Assembly: GCA_937880125.1 (NCBI GenBank)
Contig: CALFLU010000103.1
Location: forward strand, 1-63,925
From: an uncultured Eubacteriaceae bacterium
GTDB lineage: Bacteria; Bacillota; Clostridia; Eubacteriales; UBA1433
Direction: 5' to 3'
DNA: 63,925 nt
In this document: one piece after another, positions 42,425 through 51,413 of the stretch
How the letters are laid out: the number at the start of each line of letters is the position of its first letter
Position numbering within the stretch: the first letter of the stretch is position 1
Made by a program: the position numbers and the translations under genes
Notes under the pieces: model-generated
What the model saw: only the letters and a program-made list of their open reading frames with translations
What the model was told of the DNA's origin: nothing
Database searches by the model: none

Positions 42425-42786
42425 TTCGCTGCTATCGCACTGCTCTCTGTTAATCTGAGGATTGCCATTTCCGCGCCATCCCCTTTTCTAGTCCCCAATT
42501 TATAAATGCGCGTATATCCGCCTTCTCTTGCTGCATTGGCCGGTGCAATTTCCGTGAAAAGTCTGGTTACGACTTTTCTGTCGGTAATATAGCCCAGCGC
42601 CTGGCGTTTTGTGTGCAATGTATTGCGCTTTCCGAGTGTAATCATTTTCTCTGCGATTTTCCCTGTTTCTTTTGCCCGATCAAGTGTCGTGGTAATTTCT
42701 CCATATCTGAAAAAATCTGTTACCAAATTTCTCAGCATCGCTTTTCTTTGATCGGAAGGGCGTCCTAATTTTTTATATCCTGCCAA
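42415..42786 (-). CDS. rplQ: 50S ribosomal protein L17
   Basis: The 123-residue protein starts MAGYKKLGRPSDQRKAMLRNL, here cited in two parts (GYKKLGRPSDQR and KAMLRNL), and ends with GDGAEMAILRLTES. It lines the exit tunnel region. It is the last ribosomal gene of the alpha part, 15 bases after rpoA. Confidence 0.98.
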   Translation of the reverse strand: MAGYKKLGRPSDQRKAMLRNLVTDFFRYGEITTTLDRAKETGKIAEKMITLGKRNTLHTKRQALGYITDRKVVTRLFTEIAPANAAREGGYTRIYKLGTRKGDGAEMAILRLTESSAIAAKEE

Positions 42787-42801
42787 TTTTTATCCCTCCT
42801 C

Positions 42802-43752
42802 TTATTCGTCACTCTGCTTAAATTTCAGGCCCATCTCAGCCAGTTTTTGTTTTATTTCACTTAAGGATTTTCTGCCCAAGTTGCGAATCTTCATCATCTC
42901 ATCTTCTGTTTTTTCTGTCAGTTCAGAAACATAATTGATGTTTGCGCGTTTTAAGCAGTTGTTGGAGCGTACGGAAAGTTCCAACTCTTCGATGGACATT
43001 TCCAGAACTTTTTCTCTCTTGTTTTCGTCTTTTTCGACCAAAACTTCCATCTCGCCTACTTCGCTTTCCAAATTGATGAACATTTTTAAATGATCATTTA
43101 ATACTTTGGCAGCCAAAGAGATGGCGGCATTGGGCGTAATGGTTCCGTTTGTCCAAATTTGAATGCTCAATTTGTCAAAATCAGTTACATTGCCCACACG
43201 CGTGTCCTGAACCGTAAAGTTTACCTTTTTAACAGGTGTAAAAATAGAGTCCATTGGCAGCGTGTCGATGGTGTCTTTTAAGTCTTTGTTTTTATCCGCC
43301 GGCACATAGCCCCTGCCCTTGGCAATGGTCAGCTCAATGTTGAGCTCCCCTTCTTCGGTCAGTGTGGCGATATGAAGGTCTTTATCAACAATTTCTACAT
43401 CCGAGCTGATTTCAATATCGCCGGCCTTAACTTCGCTCTCGCCTTTTGCTCTGATGTAGGCGGTGGCATATTCTTCTTCACCCAGCATTTTTATTGCCAG
43501 TTTTTTGAGATTCAAAATAATTTGAACCACGTCTTCTTTTACGCCGGGAATGACCGAAAATTCATGCAAAACACCGTCAATTTTAACTTTGCTCACGGCT
43601 GCGCCGGGCAGCGAGGAGAGCATAATACGGCGAAGTGAGTTGCCCAGCGTAATGCCGTACCCTCGTTCAAGAGGTTCTACAACAAACTCTCCGTAGGTGC
43701 CTTCTTCATTTAAATTCTGTATTTCTATTCTTGGTTTTTCGAATTGAATCAT
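42802..43752 (-). CDS. rpoA: RNA polymerase alpha subunit
   Basis: The 316-residue subunit has the N-terminal assembly domain (GEFVVEPLERGYGITLGNSL, residues about 20-39, and onward to about 230) and a C-terminal DNA- and activator-binding domain (SVRSNNCLKRANINYVSEL with NLGRKSLSEIK). Length is normal. Gene order rpsD-rpoA-rplQ is standard. It is the only RNA polymerase core gene in the window. Confidence 0.98.
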   Translation of the reverse strand: MIQFEKPRIEIQNLNEEGTYGEFVVEPLERGYGITLGNSLRRIMLSSLPGAAVSKVKIDGVLHEFSVIPGVKEDVVQIILNLKKLAIKMLGEEEYATAYIRAKGESEVKAGDIEISSDVEIVDKDLHIATLTEEGELNIELTIAKGRGYVPADKNKDLKDTIDTLPMDSIFTPVKKVNFTVQDTRVGNVTDFDKLSIQIWTNGTITPNAAISLAAKVLNDHLKMFINLESEVGEMEVLVEKDENKREKVLEMSIEELELSVRSNNCLKRANINYVSELTEKTEDEMMKIRNLGRKSLSEIKQKLAEMGLKFKQSDE

Positions 43753-43792
43753 TCTACCCCTCCGTATTCTTTTTTTCTTTGATGGGGTCTGA

Positions 43793-44419
43793 CTACTTAG
43801 AGTAGTACTCTACGATAAGATTGTCTTTGATCTCAAGGCCAATATCTTCACGTGTCGGCATTGCAACAACTTTACCGGACATTTTTTCATAATCCGCATC
43901 CAGCCATTTCGGGAGAATTCTTCCCGTTGCCGCTTCTGCCAGGATTTTAAATTTCGGGCTCTTTTTGCTGTTGTCTTTCACAGCAATGCTCATGGATTCT
44001 TTGACCAAAAACGAAGGGATATTTACTTTCTTTCCGTCGACCAAAAAATGTCCGTGCAAAATAAGCTGGCGTGCTTCTTTTCTCGAAGAAGCAAATCCCA
44101 GTCTATACACCACATTGTCCAGTCTGGATTCCAAAATTCTCAAAAGGTTTTCGCCGGTAACGCCGGGTTGTTTTTCCGCCAGTGTAAAATAGTTGCTGAA
44201 CTGCTTTTCCAAAACGCCGTAAAATCTTCTTGCCTTTTGTTTTTCGCGCAGCTGCATGCCGTATTCGCTTACTTTTGTGCGTCTGTTTCCGTGCTGACCG
44301 GGTGCTGTCTTGCGACGATCCAAGGCACATTTCACAGAATAGCAGCGATCACCCTTCAAAAAAAGTTTCTGTTGTTCTTTCCTGCACAATCGACAGGAAG
44401 CATCTATATATCTTGCCAT
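43793..44419 (-). CDS. rpsD: 30S ribosomal protein S4, zinc-binding type
   Basis: The 208-residue protein starts ARYIDASCRLCRKE; Cys9, Cys12, Cys26 and Cys31 form the zinc site of the C+ type. The S4 RNA-binding domain (LDNVVYRLGFASSRKEARQL, about residues 98-117) follows. The open frame extends 16 codons further up, but AAGGGATT and the family start support 44419. It is an early 16S rRNA binder and known operon regulator in other bacteria. Confidence 0.97.
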   Translation of the reverse strand: MARYIDASCRLCRKEQQKLFLKGDRCYSVKCALDRRKTAPGQHGNRRTKVSEYGMQLREKQKARRFYGVLEKQFSNYFTLAEKQPGVTGENLLRILESRLDNVVYRLGFASSRKEARQLILHGHFLVDGKKVNIPSFLVKESMSIAVKDNSKKSPKFKILAEAATGRILPKWLDADYEKMSGKVVAMPTREDIGLEIKDNLIVEYYSK

Positions 44420-44436
44420 AATTTCAATCCCTTTCC

Positions 44437-44832
44437 TTATACTCTTCTGCGCTTGGGCGGTCTGCAACCGTTGTGCGGAATCGGCGTTACATCCTTAATG
44501 GAAGTAATGTCCAATCCTGCCGCTTGCAGGCTACGAATAGCGCTTTCTCTGCCGGATCCAGGACCCTTAACAAATACGTCTACCGTTTTCAGGCCATGCT
44601 CCATTGCGCGCTTTGCAGCTTCTTCAGCCACAGCCGATGCCGCAAAAGGCGTACTTTTTCTGGAGCCTTTAAACCCCATTTCGCCTGCGCTTGCCCAGGA
44701 AATTGCATTGCCTGCAACATCCGAAATGGTCACAATGGTATTATTAAAACTCGATTTGATATGCGCCTGTCCGCGCTCGATATTCTTTTTAACTTTTTTT
44801 CTTCTTGTTTTAACCGTCTTTTTTACTGCCAT
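44437..44832 (-). CDS. rpsK: 30S ribosomal protein S11
   Basis: The 131-residue platform protein has a Lys/Arg-rich start, then GQAHIKSSFNNTIVTISD and the conserved C-terminal SIKDVTPIPHNGCRPPKRRRV split as DVTPIPHNGCRPPK. It sits 15 bases after rpsM and 17 before rpsD. Confidence 0.98.
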   Translation of the reverse strand: MAVKKTVKTRRKKVKKNIERGQAHIKSSFNNTIVTISDVAGNAISWASAGEMGFKGSRKSTPFAASAVAEEAAKRAMEHGLKTVDVFVKGPGSGRESAIRSLQAAGLDITSIKDVTPIPHNGCRPPKRRRV

Positions 44833-44847
44833 TATAGCCGCTCTCCT

Positions 44848-45216
44848 TTACTTTTTCTTTCTTCCGACAGTCTTTTTGGGTCCCTTGCGTGTTCTGGCAT
44901 TTGTCTTTGTCTTTTGTCCGCGCACAGGGAGCCCTTTTCGATGTCGCATGCCTCTATAACAGCCGATTTCCATCAAACGTTTTACGTTTAATTGCACTTC
45001 ACGTCGCAAATCGCCCTCAACAGCATATTCTTGATCGATCAGCGCTCTTATTTTGTTAACTTCGTCTTCCGTTAAGTCCTTGATCCTGGTATTGGGATCC
45101 ACGCCCGTTTGAGCAAGTATATTTTGAGATGTTTTTTTGCCTACTCCATAAATATAAGTAAGCCCAATTTCAACTCGTTTATCTCGTGGTAAATCTACGC
45201 CGGCTATTCTCGCCAT
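44848..45216 (-). CDS. rpsM: 30S ribosomal protein S13
   Basis: The 122-residue head protein starts ARIAGVDLPRDKRVEI and has the helix-hairpin-helix IYGVGKKTSQNILAQ. CYRGMRHRKGLPVRGQKTK, which contacts tRNA and the B1 bridge, comes before its basic tail. GGAGGTG precedes the ATG. Confidence 0.98.
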   Translation of the reverse strand: MARIAGVDLPRDKRVEIGLTYIYGVGKKTSQNILAQTGVDPNTRIKDLTEDEVNKIRALIDQEYAVEGDLRREVQLNVKRLMEIGCYRGMRHRKGLPVRGQKTKTNARTRKGPKKTVGRKKK

Positions 45217-45334
45217 CAGCAGTTACACCTCCATTTAAAAATTTAAAATTATTTTGTCTTATTTTTATTTTATATATAGAAAACAAGGTTAGTATAGATA
45301 CTCAGCCGCACCTTGTTTTTCTTTGCGAGCAAAA

Positions 45335-45448
45335 TTATCCTTGTCGTTGCTTATGTTTTACATTTTCGCAAATCACCATCACTTTGCCTTTTCGTTTGAT
45401 GACTTTGCATTTCTCACAGATCGGTTTTACCGACGGTCTCACTTTCAT
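45335..45448 (-). CDS. rpmJ: 50S ribosomal protein L36, zinc type
   Basis: This 37-residue gene was found by reading the gap between infA and rpsM. It begins MKVRPSVKPICEKC and ends CENVKHKQRQG; Cys11, Cys14, Cys27 and His32 are the zinc ligands. GGAGG is 9 bases upstream. It lies 14 bases after infA. The 118 bases before rpsM hold nothing else evident. Confidence 0.97.
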   Translation of the reverse strand: MKVRPSVKPICEKCKVIKRKGKVMVICENVKHKQRQG

Positions 45449-45462
45449 GTTGTTTCCTCCTT

Positions 45463-45687
45463 CTATCTGCTTTTTCCGCGCCATATGATTCTGCCCTTGG
45501 TCAAATCATATGGAGAAAGTTCCACGATTACTCTGTCCCCGGGCAATATTTTTATATAATTCATTCGCAGCTTCCCGGAAATATGAGCGATGATTTCATG
45601 GTCATTTTCAAGCTTTACCTTAAAAATCGTATTTGGCATTGCCTCTGTAACTGTACCTTCCAGTTCAATAACATCTTCTTTACTCAT
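45463..45687 (-). CDS. infA: Translation initiation factor IF-1
   Basis: The 74-residue OB-fold protein starts SKEDVIELEGTVTEAMPN and includes HISGKLRMNYIKILPGDRV and ELSPYDLTKGRI. Its ATG overlaps the stop of the KOW gene (ATGA), coupling their translation. Confidence 0.98.
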   Translation of the reverse strand: MSKEDVIELEGTVTEAMPNTIFKVKLENDHEIIAHISGKLRMNYIKILPGDRVIVELSPYDLTKGRIIWRGKSR

Positions 45688-45986
45688 ATATCGCTCTTTT
45701 CATCTCCCTTATCTTTATCTTCTCCGTTTTGCACGGCGATTTTTTTTCTGATTGCGTGGTTTGTCAAGTTGCCTTGAATGATTTGCTGAAGAATGTCTTC
45801 AAATATTGTGTTGCTCTTCGACAAATGCTTTATTTTCTTTTTCTTAGGCTTTTCAACTTTTCGCATTTTGCCGTCTGCCAAAAGAACATAGTCTTCATCG
45901 ATAACTTCTACGACAACCATCCAGCGATTTTTGTCTCTCCCGGCGAGGGGTTTTACCAGTTGTCCAATTGATAAATACCGTAACAT
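45684..45986 (-). CDS. KOW-domain RNA-binding protein (L14e/L27e-like)
   Basis: The 100-residue protein has a KOW fold at residues about 5-45 (IGQLVKPLAGRDKNRWMVVV, then LLADGKMRKVEKPK) followed by a Lys-rich linker and an acidic tail. Clostridia often carry this gene between map and infA, and it resembles eukaryotic/archaeal L14e-type proteins. A role at the ribosome is likely from context, but it is not an established ribosomal protein. Confidence 0.85.
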   Translation of the reverse strand: MLRYLSIGQLVKPLAGRDKNRWMVVVEVIDEDYVLLADGKMRKVEKPKKKKIKHLSKSNTIFEDILQQIIQGNLTNHAIRKKIAVQNGEDKDKGDEKSDI

Positions 45987-46002
45987 TATAATTATACCTT
46001 AT

Positions 46003-46752
46003 CTAATGACCCATTGTCAAAATTTCGTATGTGTCCGATTTTATCAGCAGTGTATGTTCATAGTGCGCCGAAAGTTTATTGTCCAGTGTCACCGCCGTCC
46101 ATCCGTCATCCAGCACCCTTACTTCGTGTGTTCCCTGGTTTACCATAGGCTCAATGGCCAGTGTCATATTTTCTCTTAATACCACACCTCTGCCTGCTGT
46201 GCCATAATTGGGAATAGACGGACTCTCATGCATCGCCGAACCAATACCGTGTCCCACATAGTCTCTCACAATCGAAAAGCCGTTTGCTTCCACATAAGCT
46301 TGAATTGTATGTGAGATGTCTCCCAACCTTGCTCCGGCTTTGGCATATTCAACACCTTGCCAAAAACTTTGTTTCGTCACGTCTATGAGACGCTGCGCCT
46401 CCGCAGAAACTGCCCCTACCGGATAAGTGTTTGCCGCATCGCCAAAGTAGCCTTTGTAAATTGCGCCAATGTCCACACTTACAATATCCCCTTCCTTCAA
46501 CACTCTCGTGGAAGGAATCCCGTGAACAATCTCCTCATTGATCGAAATACAGACAGAAGCAGGATAACCCTGATAGTGCAAAAAGGCCGGTGTGCAGTCG
46601 TGGCTTCTGATAACCTCTTCCGCAATTTTATCCAATTCCAAGGTCATTATCCCCGGTCGAATATTTTCTGCCACCGCTTGGTGGGCCAGTGCCGTTACCT
46701 TTCCCGCTCTTCGCATCAAGTCAATTTCTCGTTCTGATTTGATCGTGATCAT
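46003..46752 (-). CDS. map: Type I methionine aminopeptidase
   Basis: The 249-residue enzyme removes the initiator Met. Metal ligands are seen as Asp in VDIGAIYKGY, Asp in FGDAANTYP, His in YVGHGIGSAMHE, Glu in LAIEPMV and Glu in AHYEHTLLI. No N-terminal zinc extension is present. It starts directly after the adk stop, with no gap. Confidence 0.98.
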   Translation of the reverse strand: MITIKSEREIDLMRRAGKVTALAHQAVAENIRPGIMTLELDKIAEEVIRSHDCTPAFLHYQGYPASVCISINEEIVHGIPSTRVLKEGDIVSVDIGAIYKGYFGDAANTYPVGAVSAEAQRLIDVTKQSFWQGVEYAKAGARLGDISHTIQAYVEANGFSIVRDYVGHGIGSAMHESPSIPNYGTAGRGVVLRENMTLAIEPMVNQGTHEVRVLDDGWTAVTLDNKLSAHYEHTLLIKSDTYEILTMGH

Positions 46753-47394
46753 CTATTTTAAAGCGCTTTCTATGTCGTGTGTAACATCTTTGATGTCTTG
46801 CTGTCCGTCAATGTTGATGAGTACATTTTTTTCTCGATAATATTCTGTCAACGGATGCGTTTTTTCTTCATATTCAACCAGTCTTTTTTTCACGGTTTCT
46901 TCTGAATCATCAGCGCGTTGATAGAGTTCTCCGCCACACTCGGTGCACTTGTTTTCGGCCTTGTCATCAAGGTATTTTATGTGTGTCGTGGCGCCGCAGT
47001 TTTTGCACACCCTGCGCCCTGTGATGCGTTCCGTCAAAATCGAAAAATCCACTTCGATATTGATTACCGCATCAATTTTTTTGCCCATTGCATCCAGCGT
47101 CTCTTCCAACGCCTTTGCCTGGGTAATGGAGCGGGGAAAGCCGTCCAACATAAAACCCTTTTGCACATCAGGCCATGTGAGCCTGTCGGCTATCAGTTCT
47201 ACAACCACTTCATCCGGCACCAAAAGCCCTTGATCCATGTAACCTTGTACTTTCTTGCCCAAGGCAGTGCCTTCTTTTACATTGCTTCTGAAAATATCTC
47301 CCGTTGAGATATGCGGTACTTTTTTAAGCTGTGTGATAAACGCCGCCTGCGTGCCTTTGCCGGCACCGGGAGGTCCTAACAAAATAATATTCAT
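46753..47394 (-). CDS. adk: Adenylate kinase, zinc-lid type
   Basis: The 213-residue enzyme interconverts ATP, AMP and ADP. The P-loop is LLGPPGAGKGTQA at the N terminus, and DGFPRSITQAKAL binds AMP. The lid contains four cysteines, CKNCG and CTECGG, which hold zinc as in many Gram-positive enzymes. Two ATGs are possible; GGAGG is better spaced for 47394. It lies between secY and map. Confidence 0.97.
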   Translation of the reverse strand: MNIILLGPPGAGKGTQAAFITQLKKVPHISTGDIFRSNVKEGTALGKKVQGYMDQGLLVPDEVVVELIADRLTWPDVQKGFMLDGFPRSITQAKALEETLDAMGKKIDAVINIEVDFSILTERITGRRVCKNCGATTHIKYLDDKAENKCTECGGELYQRADDSEETVKKRLVEYEEKTHPLTEYYREKNVLINIDGQQDIKDVTHDIESALK

Positions 47395-47409
47395 CCGCAT
47401 ACACCTCCT

Positions 47410-48666
47410 TTATTTCAGAAAACCTGAATAATTTCTCATTAATAATTGCTGTTCCAATTGCTTTACGGTATCCAGCGCAACACCCACTACAATCAAAAGA
47501 CTGGTTCCCGAAAACTGCAAGTTGATGCCCATGGCATTGCCCAAGAAAATCGGCAACGTGGCAATTACTGCCAAAAACAGACCGCCTGCCATTGTCAGTC
47601 GATTCATAGCTCTTTTGATATAGTCAGCGGTGGGCGCTCCGGGTCTGATTCCCGGTATAAATCCACCGTATTTCTTTAAGTTGTTTGCCACGTCATGCGG
47701 ATTAAACACCGCACTGGTATAAAAGAACGTGAACAAAATAATAAACAAAATATAAGTAATGGTCGAGGTGACGCCGCCCCATTTAAAGGCTTCCGCCATC
47801 CATACAAAAAATCTCGAGTTGGGGAAAAAGCTTGCCAAAATGCTCGGAAACATCGTCAAAGAGCTGGCGAAAATAATGGGAATTACCCCGGCTTGGTTCA
47901 TGCGGAGCGGTATTGACGTATTTCGACCGCCATACATTTTTCGTCCCACCACGCGCTTTGCATACTGCACAGGCACTTTTCTCTGCCCTTCGGTCACCGC
48001 TACAATGGCTATGATTGCTGCGATTACAAAGACAATTGCGCCAATTAACATAAACACAGACAGTGTTCCGTTTTGCAAATACTCGTAAGTGGTCACAAAC
48101 AATGCCGGAATGCGCGATACGATGCTGGCAAAGATAATCAGCGAAATACCGTTCCCGATACCTTTTTCCGTAATTTCTTCACCCATCCACATCAACAGCG
48201 CCGTACCGGCTGTTATCGTAATGCCCACAATGGTTCTTGTAAGCAACGTATCGGGAACCAACAGGTTTCGATAGCCGATAACCAACCCCAACGCTTGAAT
48301 CAGGGCCAAACCCATGGTCAAATAACGCACATATTGTGTGATTTTTCGTCTGCCGTCTTCTCCGGACTGCTGCAGCCTCTGCAATGAAGGAATTACCATT
48401 GTCAACAGATTCATAATAATGGATGCGTTGATGTACGGTGTAATGCTCATTGCAAAAATGGTAAAATTGCTGAAGTTTCCGCCTGATACAATATCCATCA
48501 ATCCGAACATGCCGTTTCCTTTTACGATTGATGCCAATTGCGCTTTGTCAATATAGGGCACGGGAATAAAGCTGCCCGCTCTATAAATCAAAAGCATCAC
48601 AATCGTAAAAATGATACGTCTTCTGGTTTCGGGAATTTTCCAGGTATTCTTCAGGGTCTCGAGCAT
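47410..48666 (-). CDS. secY: Protein translocase subunit SecY
   Basis: The 418-residue channel has ten membrane helices. Landmarks are the plug and helix 2 region (IVSGGNFSNFTIFAMSITPY), the cytoplasmic loop RKVPVQYAKRVVG before helix 6, and GVIPIIFASSLTMFP. The C-terminal end is FSGTSLLIVVGVALDT to MRNYSGFLK. Together with SecE (30689-30922) it forms the Sec channel. It starts right after the rplO stop. Confidence 0.98.
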   Translation of the reverse strand: MLETLKNTWKIPETRRRIIFTIVMLLIYRAGSFIPVPYIDKAQLASIVKGNGMFGLMDIVSGGNFSNFTIFAMSITPYINASIIMNLLTMVIPSLQRLQQSGEDGRRKITQYVRYLTMGLALIQALGLVIGYRNLLVPDTLLTRTIVGITITAGTALLMWMGEEITEKGIGNGISLIIFASIVSRIPALFVTTYEYLQNGTLSVFMLIGAIVFVIAAIIAIVAVTEGQRKVPVQYAKRVVGRKMYGGRNTSIPLRMNQAGVIPIIFASSLTMFPSILASFFPNSRFFVWMAEAFKWGGVTSTITYILFIILFTFFYTSAVFNPHDVANNLKKYGGFIPGIRPGAPTADYIKRAMNRLTMAGGLFLAVIATLPIFLGNAMGINLQFSGTSLLIVVGVALDTVKQLEQQLLMRNYSGFLK

Positions 48667-49110
48667 TTAGACCACCTCAGCCTTTCCACCGGCTGCCTGA
48701 ATTTTTTCTGCTGCACTCTTGCTGATTTTGTCCGCCACCACTGTCAGAGGAACGTTGATTTCGCCTCTGCCCAGGATTTTGATTCCGTCATAATTATTTT
48801 TCACGATTCCTGCGTCCACAAGAACCGCTTCGTTAATTTCTGTTCCTTTTTCAAATACATTCAGCTGCTCTACATTCACAATTGCATAAATGGTTTTGAA
48901 TCGTTTGTTCGTAAAGCCTCTTTTGGGAAGTCTTCTCGCCAAAGGCATTTGACCGCCTTCGAAACCAACGCGCACTTTGCCGCCCGAACGCGACTTTTGT
49001 CCGTCTTGTCCTCTGCCGGCCGTTTTACCCAGTCCGCTGGCTGTTCCTCTTCCTTTTCTTGTTTTCGGTGTCTTTGAGCCTTCTGCAGGCTTTAATTGAT
49101 GCAACTTCAT
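48667..49110 (-). CDS. rplO: 50S ribosomal protein L15
   Basis: The 147-residue protein begins MKLHQLKPAEGSKTPKTRKG and has the Gly/Arg-rich loop GKTAGRGQDGQKSRSGGKVR that threads into the subunit core; FEGGQMPLARRLPKRGF follows. GGAGGTG favours the ATG at 49110. Confidence 0.97.
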   Translation of the reverse strand: MKLHQLKPAEGSKTPKTRKGRGTASGLGKTAGRGQDGQKSRSGGKVRVGFEGGQMPLARRLPKRGFTNKRFKTIYAIVNVEQLNVFEKGTEINEAVLVDAGIVKNNYDGIKILGRGEINVPLTVVADKISKSAAEKIQAAGGKAEVV

Positions 49111-49122
49111 CAGCCACACCTC

Positions 49123-49314
49123 CTATATTTCTTCCACATCCAGCATAAAACTGACTTTTTCAATCATTCCTCTTGTTTGCGGAGTATCTTCTTTGATTAC
49201 ACTGCTGCCGATTTTGCTCAATCCAAGAGCCTGAAGGTTCGCAATTTGATTTTGGAGCCTTCCGATTTTGCTCTTTCTTAACGTAATCTTCAGCTGTTTA
49301 TTTGTTTTTTTCAA
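49123..49314 (-). CDS. rpmD: 50S ribosomal protein L30
   Basis: The 63-residue protein contains LKITLRKSKIGRLQNQIANL and ends VSFMLDVEEI, the typical short bacterial L30. It lies between rpsE and rplO, 12 bases from each. Confidence 0.95.
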   Translation of the reverse strand: MKKTNKQLKITLRKSKIGRLQNQIANLQALGLSKIGSSVIKEDTPQTRGMIEKVSFMLDVEEI

Positions 49315-49326
49315 TTTCGCACACCT

Positions 49327-49830
49327 CTATTCCAGGATTTCTGATGGATGCTTTCCTCTTCTGCCGGCTACTTCTTCCACTGTTGTCAGTGCACGCAGTC
49401 CCTGCATTGTAGCTGCAACCATGTTGTTGGCGTTGTTGGAGCCCAAGGATTTGGTTCGAATATCCTTTACGCCTGCCAATTCCAATACCGCACGAATCGG
49501 ACCCCCGGCAATAACACCGGTACCTTTTCCTGCCGGCATCATCAGCACTTTTCCCGCGCCGAATCTTCCAATGACTTCATGTGGTATCGTTGTTTTGACC
49601 ATGGGCACCTTAATCATGTTTTTCTTTGCGTCTTCAATGCCTTTTCGAATCGCCTCGGGAATTTCAACAGCTTTTCCCGTTCCCACGCCTACATGACCGT
49701 TTTCGTCTCCCACAACCACCAAACAGCTGAAACGAAAGTTTCTTCCGCCTTTTACCACTTTGGTAACCCTGTTGATCTGAACAACTCTTTCTGTTACATC
49801 CAAAGTTGTCGCATCTATTTTTTCACTCAT
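49327..49830 (-). CDS. rpsE: 30S ribosomal protein S5
   Basis: The 167-residue accuracy-related protein has the double-stranded RNA-binding-like N domain (VVKGGRNFRFSCLVVVGDE) and the conserved GHVGVGTGKAVEIPEAIRKG and PAGKGTGVIAGGPIRAVLE segments. GGAGG precedes the ATG. Confidence 0.98.
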   Translation of the reverse strand: MSEKIDATTLDVTERVVQINRVTKVVKGGRNFRFSCLVVVGDENGHVGVGTGKAVEIPEAIRKGIEDAKKNMIKVPMVKTTIPHEVIGRFGAGKVLMMPAGKGTGVIAGGPIRAVLELAGVKDIRTKSLGSNNANNMVAATMQGLRALTTVEEVAGRRGKHPSEILE

Positions 49831-49843
49831 GTGTTTTCCTCCC

Positions 49844-50212
49844 TTAGAAATTCAGTCCGGCTTCTCGCGCGCCGTCTGCAAGTTCTTTGACTCTGCCGTG
49901 ATAGATATATCCGCTGCGGTCAAAAACAACCGTCTCAATGCCCTTATCAATCGCCTTTTGCGCCACAGCTTTGCCCACTGCTTTTGCCGCTTCTTTTTTC
50001 GTTGCTTGTGCTATTTGATCCGCAACTTCTTTTTCTTTTGTCGAAGCCGCTACCAACGTTGTGCCGTTGATGTCATCGATGATTTGCGCATAGATATGTT
50101 TATTGCTTCGAAAAACATTCAGCCTCGGTCGCTGGGGAGTGCCGCTGATTTTGTTTCTTACACGGTAATGTCTTTTGCGTCTGTCTTTGTTTTTTTCCGG
50201 TTTTTTAATCAT
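49844..50212 (-). CDS. rplR: 50S ribosomal protein L18
   Basis: The 122-residue 5S rRNA binder has a basic start (RRKRHYRVRNKISGTPQRPR) and LNVFRSNKHIYAQIIDD, closing VKELADGAREAGLNF. Gene order L6-L18-S5 is standard. Confidence 0.98.
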   Translation of the reverse strand: MIKKPEKNKDRRKRHYRVRNKISGTPQRPRLNVFRSNKHIYAQIIDDINGTTLVAASTKEKEVADQIAQATKKEAAKAVGKAVAQKAIDKGIETVVFDRSGYIYHGRVKELADGAREAGLNF

Positions 50213-50225
50213 ATTCTACACCCCT

Positions 50226-50765
50226 TTATTTTTTCCCTGTTTTTCCTTCTTTGCGTTTGACGACTTCGCCCGCATAGCGAATTCCTTTGCCTTTATAGGG
50301 CTCCGGCGGTCTTTTTTCTCTGATAATCGCTGCATAAGCACCCACCTTTTGCTTGTCAATGCCGGAAACGATGATTTTGTTGTTTCCTTCCATTGCGGTT
50401 TCAATGCCCTGCGGATCTTCCATTTCAACCGGATGCGAGTAGCCGAGGTTCAATACAAGTTTGTTGCCTTGCTTGCTTGCTCTGTAGCCTACACCGATAA
50501 TCTCCAACTCTTTTTTAAACCCGTCTTTGACACCCGTAACCATGTTTGCCAAAAGCATTCTCGAAAGACCGTGCAATTCACGCAGCTTCTTTTCGTCGTT
50601 TTCTCTTGTAACCGTAATTACTTTGTCTTTTTCTTCAAATTCAATTCCTTGAAAAAACGTTTGTTTCAATTCCCCTTTGGGTCCTTTTACCACAATGGTA
50701 TGTCCGTCTTTTTTGACTTCGACGCCGGCGGGAATCTCTATGGTCATTTTACCTATTCTAGACAT
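50226..50765 (-). CDS. rplF: 50S ribosomal protein L6
   Basis: The 179-residue protein starts SRIGKMTIEIPAGVEV and has two tandem L6 domains; the closing segment PPEPYKGKGIRYAGEVVKRK is highly conserved and near the sarcin-ricin loop. GGAGGG lies upstream. Confidence 0.98.
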   Translation of the reverse strand: MSRIGKMTIEIPAGVEVKKDGHTIVVKGPKGELKQTFFQGIEFEEKDKVITVTRENDEKKLRELHGLSRMLLANMVTGVKDGFKKELEIIGVGYRASKQGNKLVLNLGYSHPVEMEDPQGIETAMEGNNKIIVSGIDKQKVGAYAAIIREKRPPEPYKGKGIRYAGEVVKRKEGKTGKK

Positions 50766-50784
50766 GTTATACCCTCCTTACGCC

Positions 50785-51183
50785 TTACCATACATAACAA
50801 ATGACTTCGCCGCCCAGACCGCTTTTGCGGGCTGACTTATCGGTCATAATGCCATTTGATGTGGAAATGATTGCAACCCCGAGTCCGTTCAACACTTTCG
50901 GCAATTCATCTTTGCCTGCATAGATTCTCAGCCCCGGTTTTGATATTCTTTTCAGTCCTTTGATGACTCTTTGTTTGTCATCGAGATATTTCAAACTTAC
51001 CGTAATCATGCCTTGCTTGTCGTCGTCTTTTACATCATACGACTTGATATAGCCTTCCTGTAACAGGATTTCAGCTATGGATTTCTTTATATTTGAAGAC
51101 GGTATCTGTACTTTTGTATGTCCCGCATTGTTTGCATTTCTTATTCTTGTCAGCATATCTGCGATCGGATCAGTCATTACCAT
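50785..51183 (-). CDS. rpsH: 30S ribosomal protein S8
   Basis: The 132-residue protein includes TDPIADMLTRIRNANNAGH and ends STSNGIMTDKSARKSGLGG then EVICYVW. AGGAGG fits the first ATG, giving two extra residues before TDPIAD. It binds helix 21 of 16S rRNA and in other bacteria represses the spc operon. Confidence 0.98.
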   Translation of the reverse strand: MVMTDPIADMLTRIRNANNAGHTKVQIPSSNIKKSIAEILLQEGYIKSYDVKDDDKQGMITVSLKYLDDKQRVIKGLKRISKPGLRIYAGKDELPKVLNGLGVAIISTSNGIMTDKSARKSGLGGEVICYVW

Positions 51184-51210
51184 TTTTATTTGCCTCCTTT
51201 TCGGGTTTTC

Positions 51211-51396
51211 TTACCAACTGGCTTTTTTCACTCCCGGAATCTCACCTTTGTATGCCAATTCTCTAAAGCAAATTCTGCAAATGCCGAATTTGCGCAAGTT
51301 TGCATGAGGTCTGCCACATATTCTGCATCGCGTGTAAGCTCTTGTGGAAAATTTCGGTTCTCTTTGCTGCTTTAATTTCATCGCTTTTTTTGCCAT
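51211..51396 (-). CDS. rpsN: 30S ribosomal protein S14, type Z
   Basis: The 61-residue zinc form has Cys24, Cys27, Cys40 and Cys43 (CRICGRPHANLRKFGICRIC). The start at 51396 (AKKAMKLKQQ) matches the family and lies behind GGAGTGTGCGAG, so the open frame three codons upstream is not used. Confidence 0.97.
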   Translation of the reverse strand: MAKKAMKLKQQREPKFSTRAYTRCRICGRPHANLRKFGICRICFRELAYKGEIPGVKKASW

Positions 51397-51413
51397 CTCG
51401 CACACACTCCTTC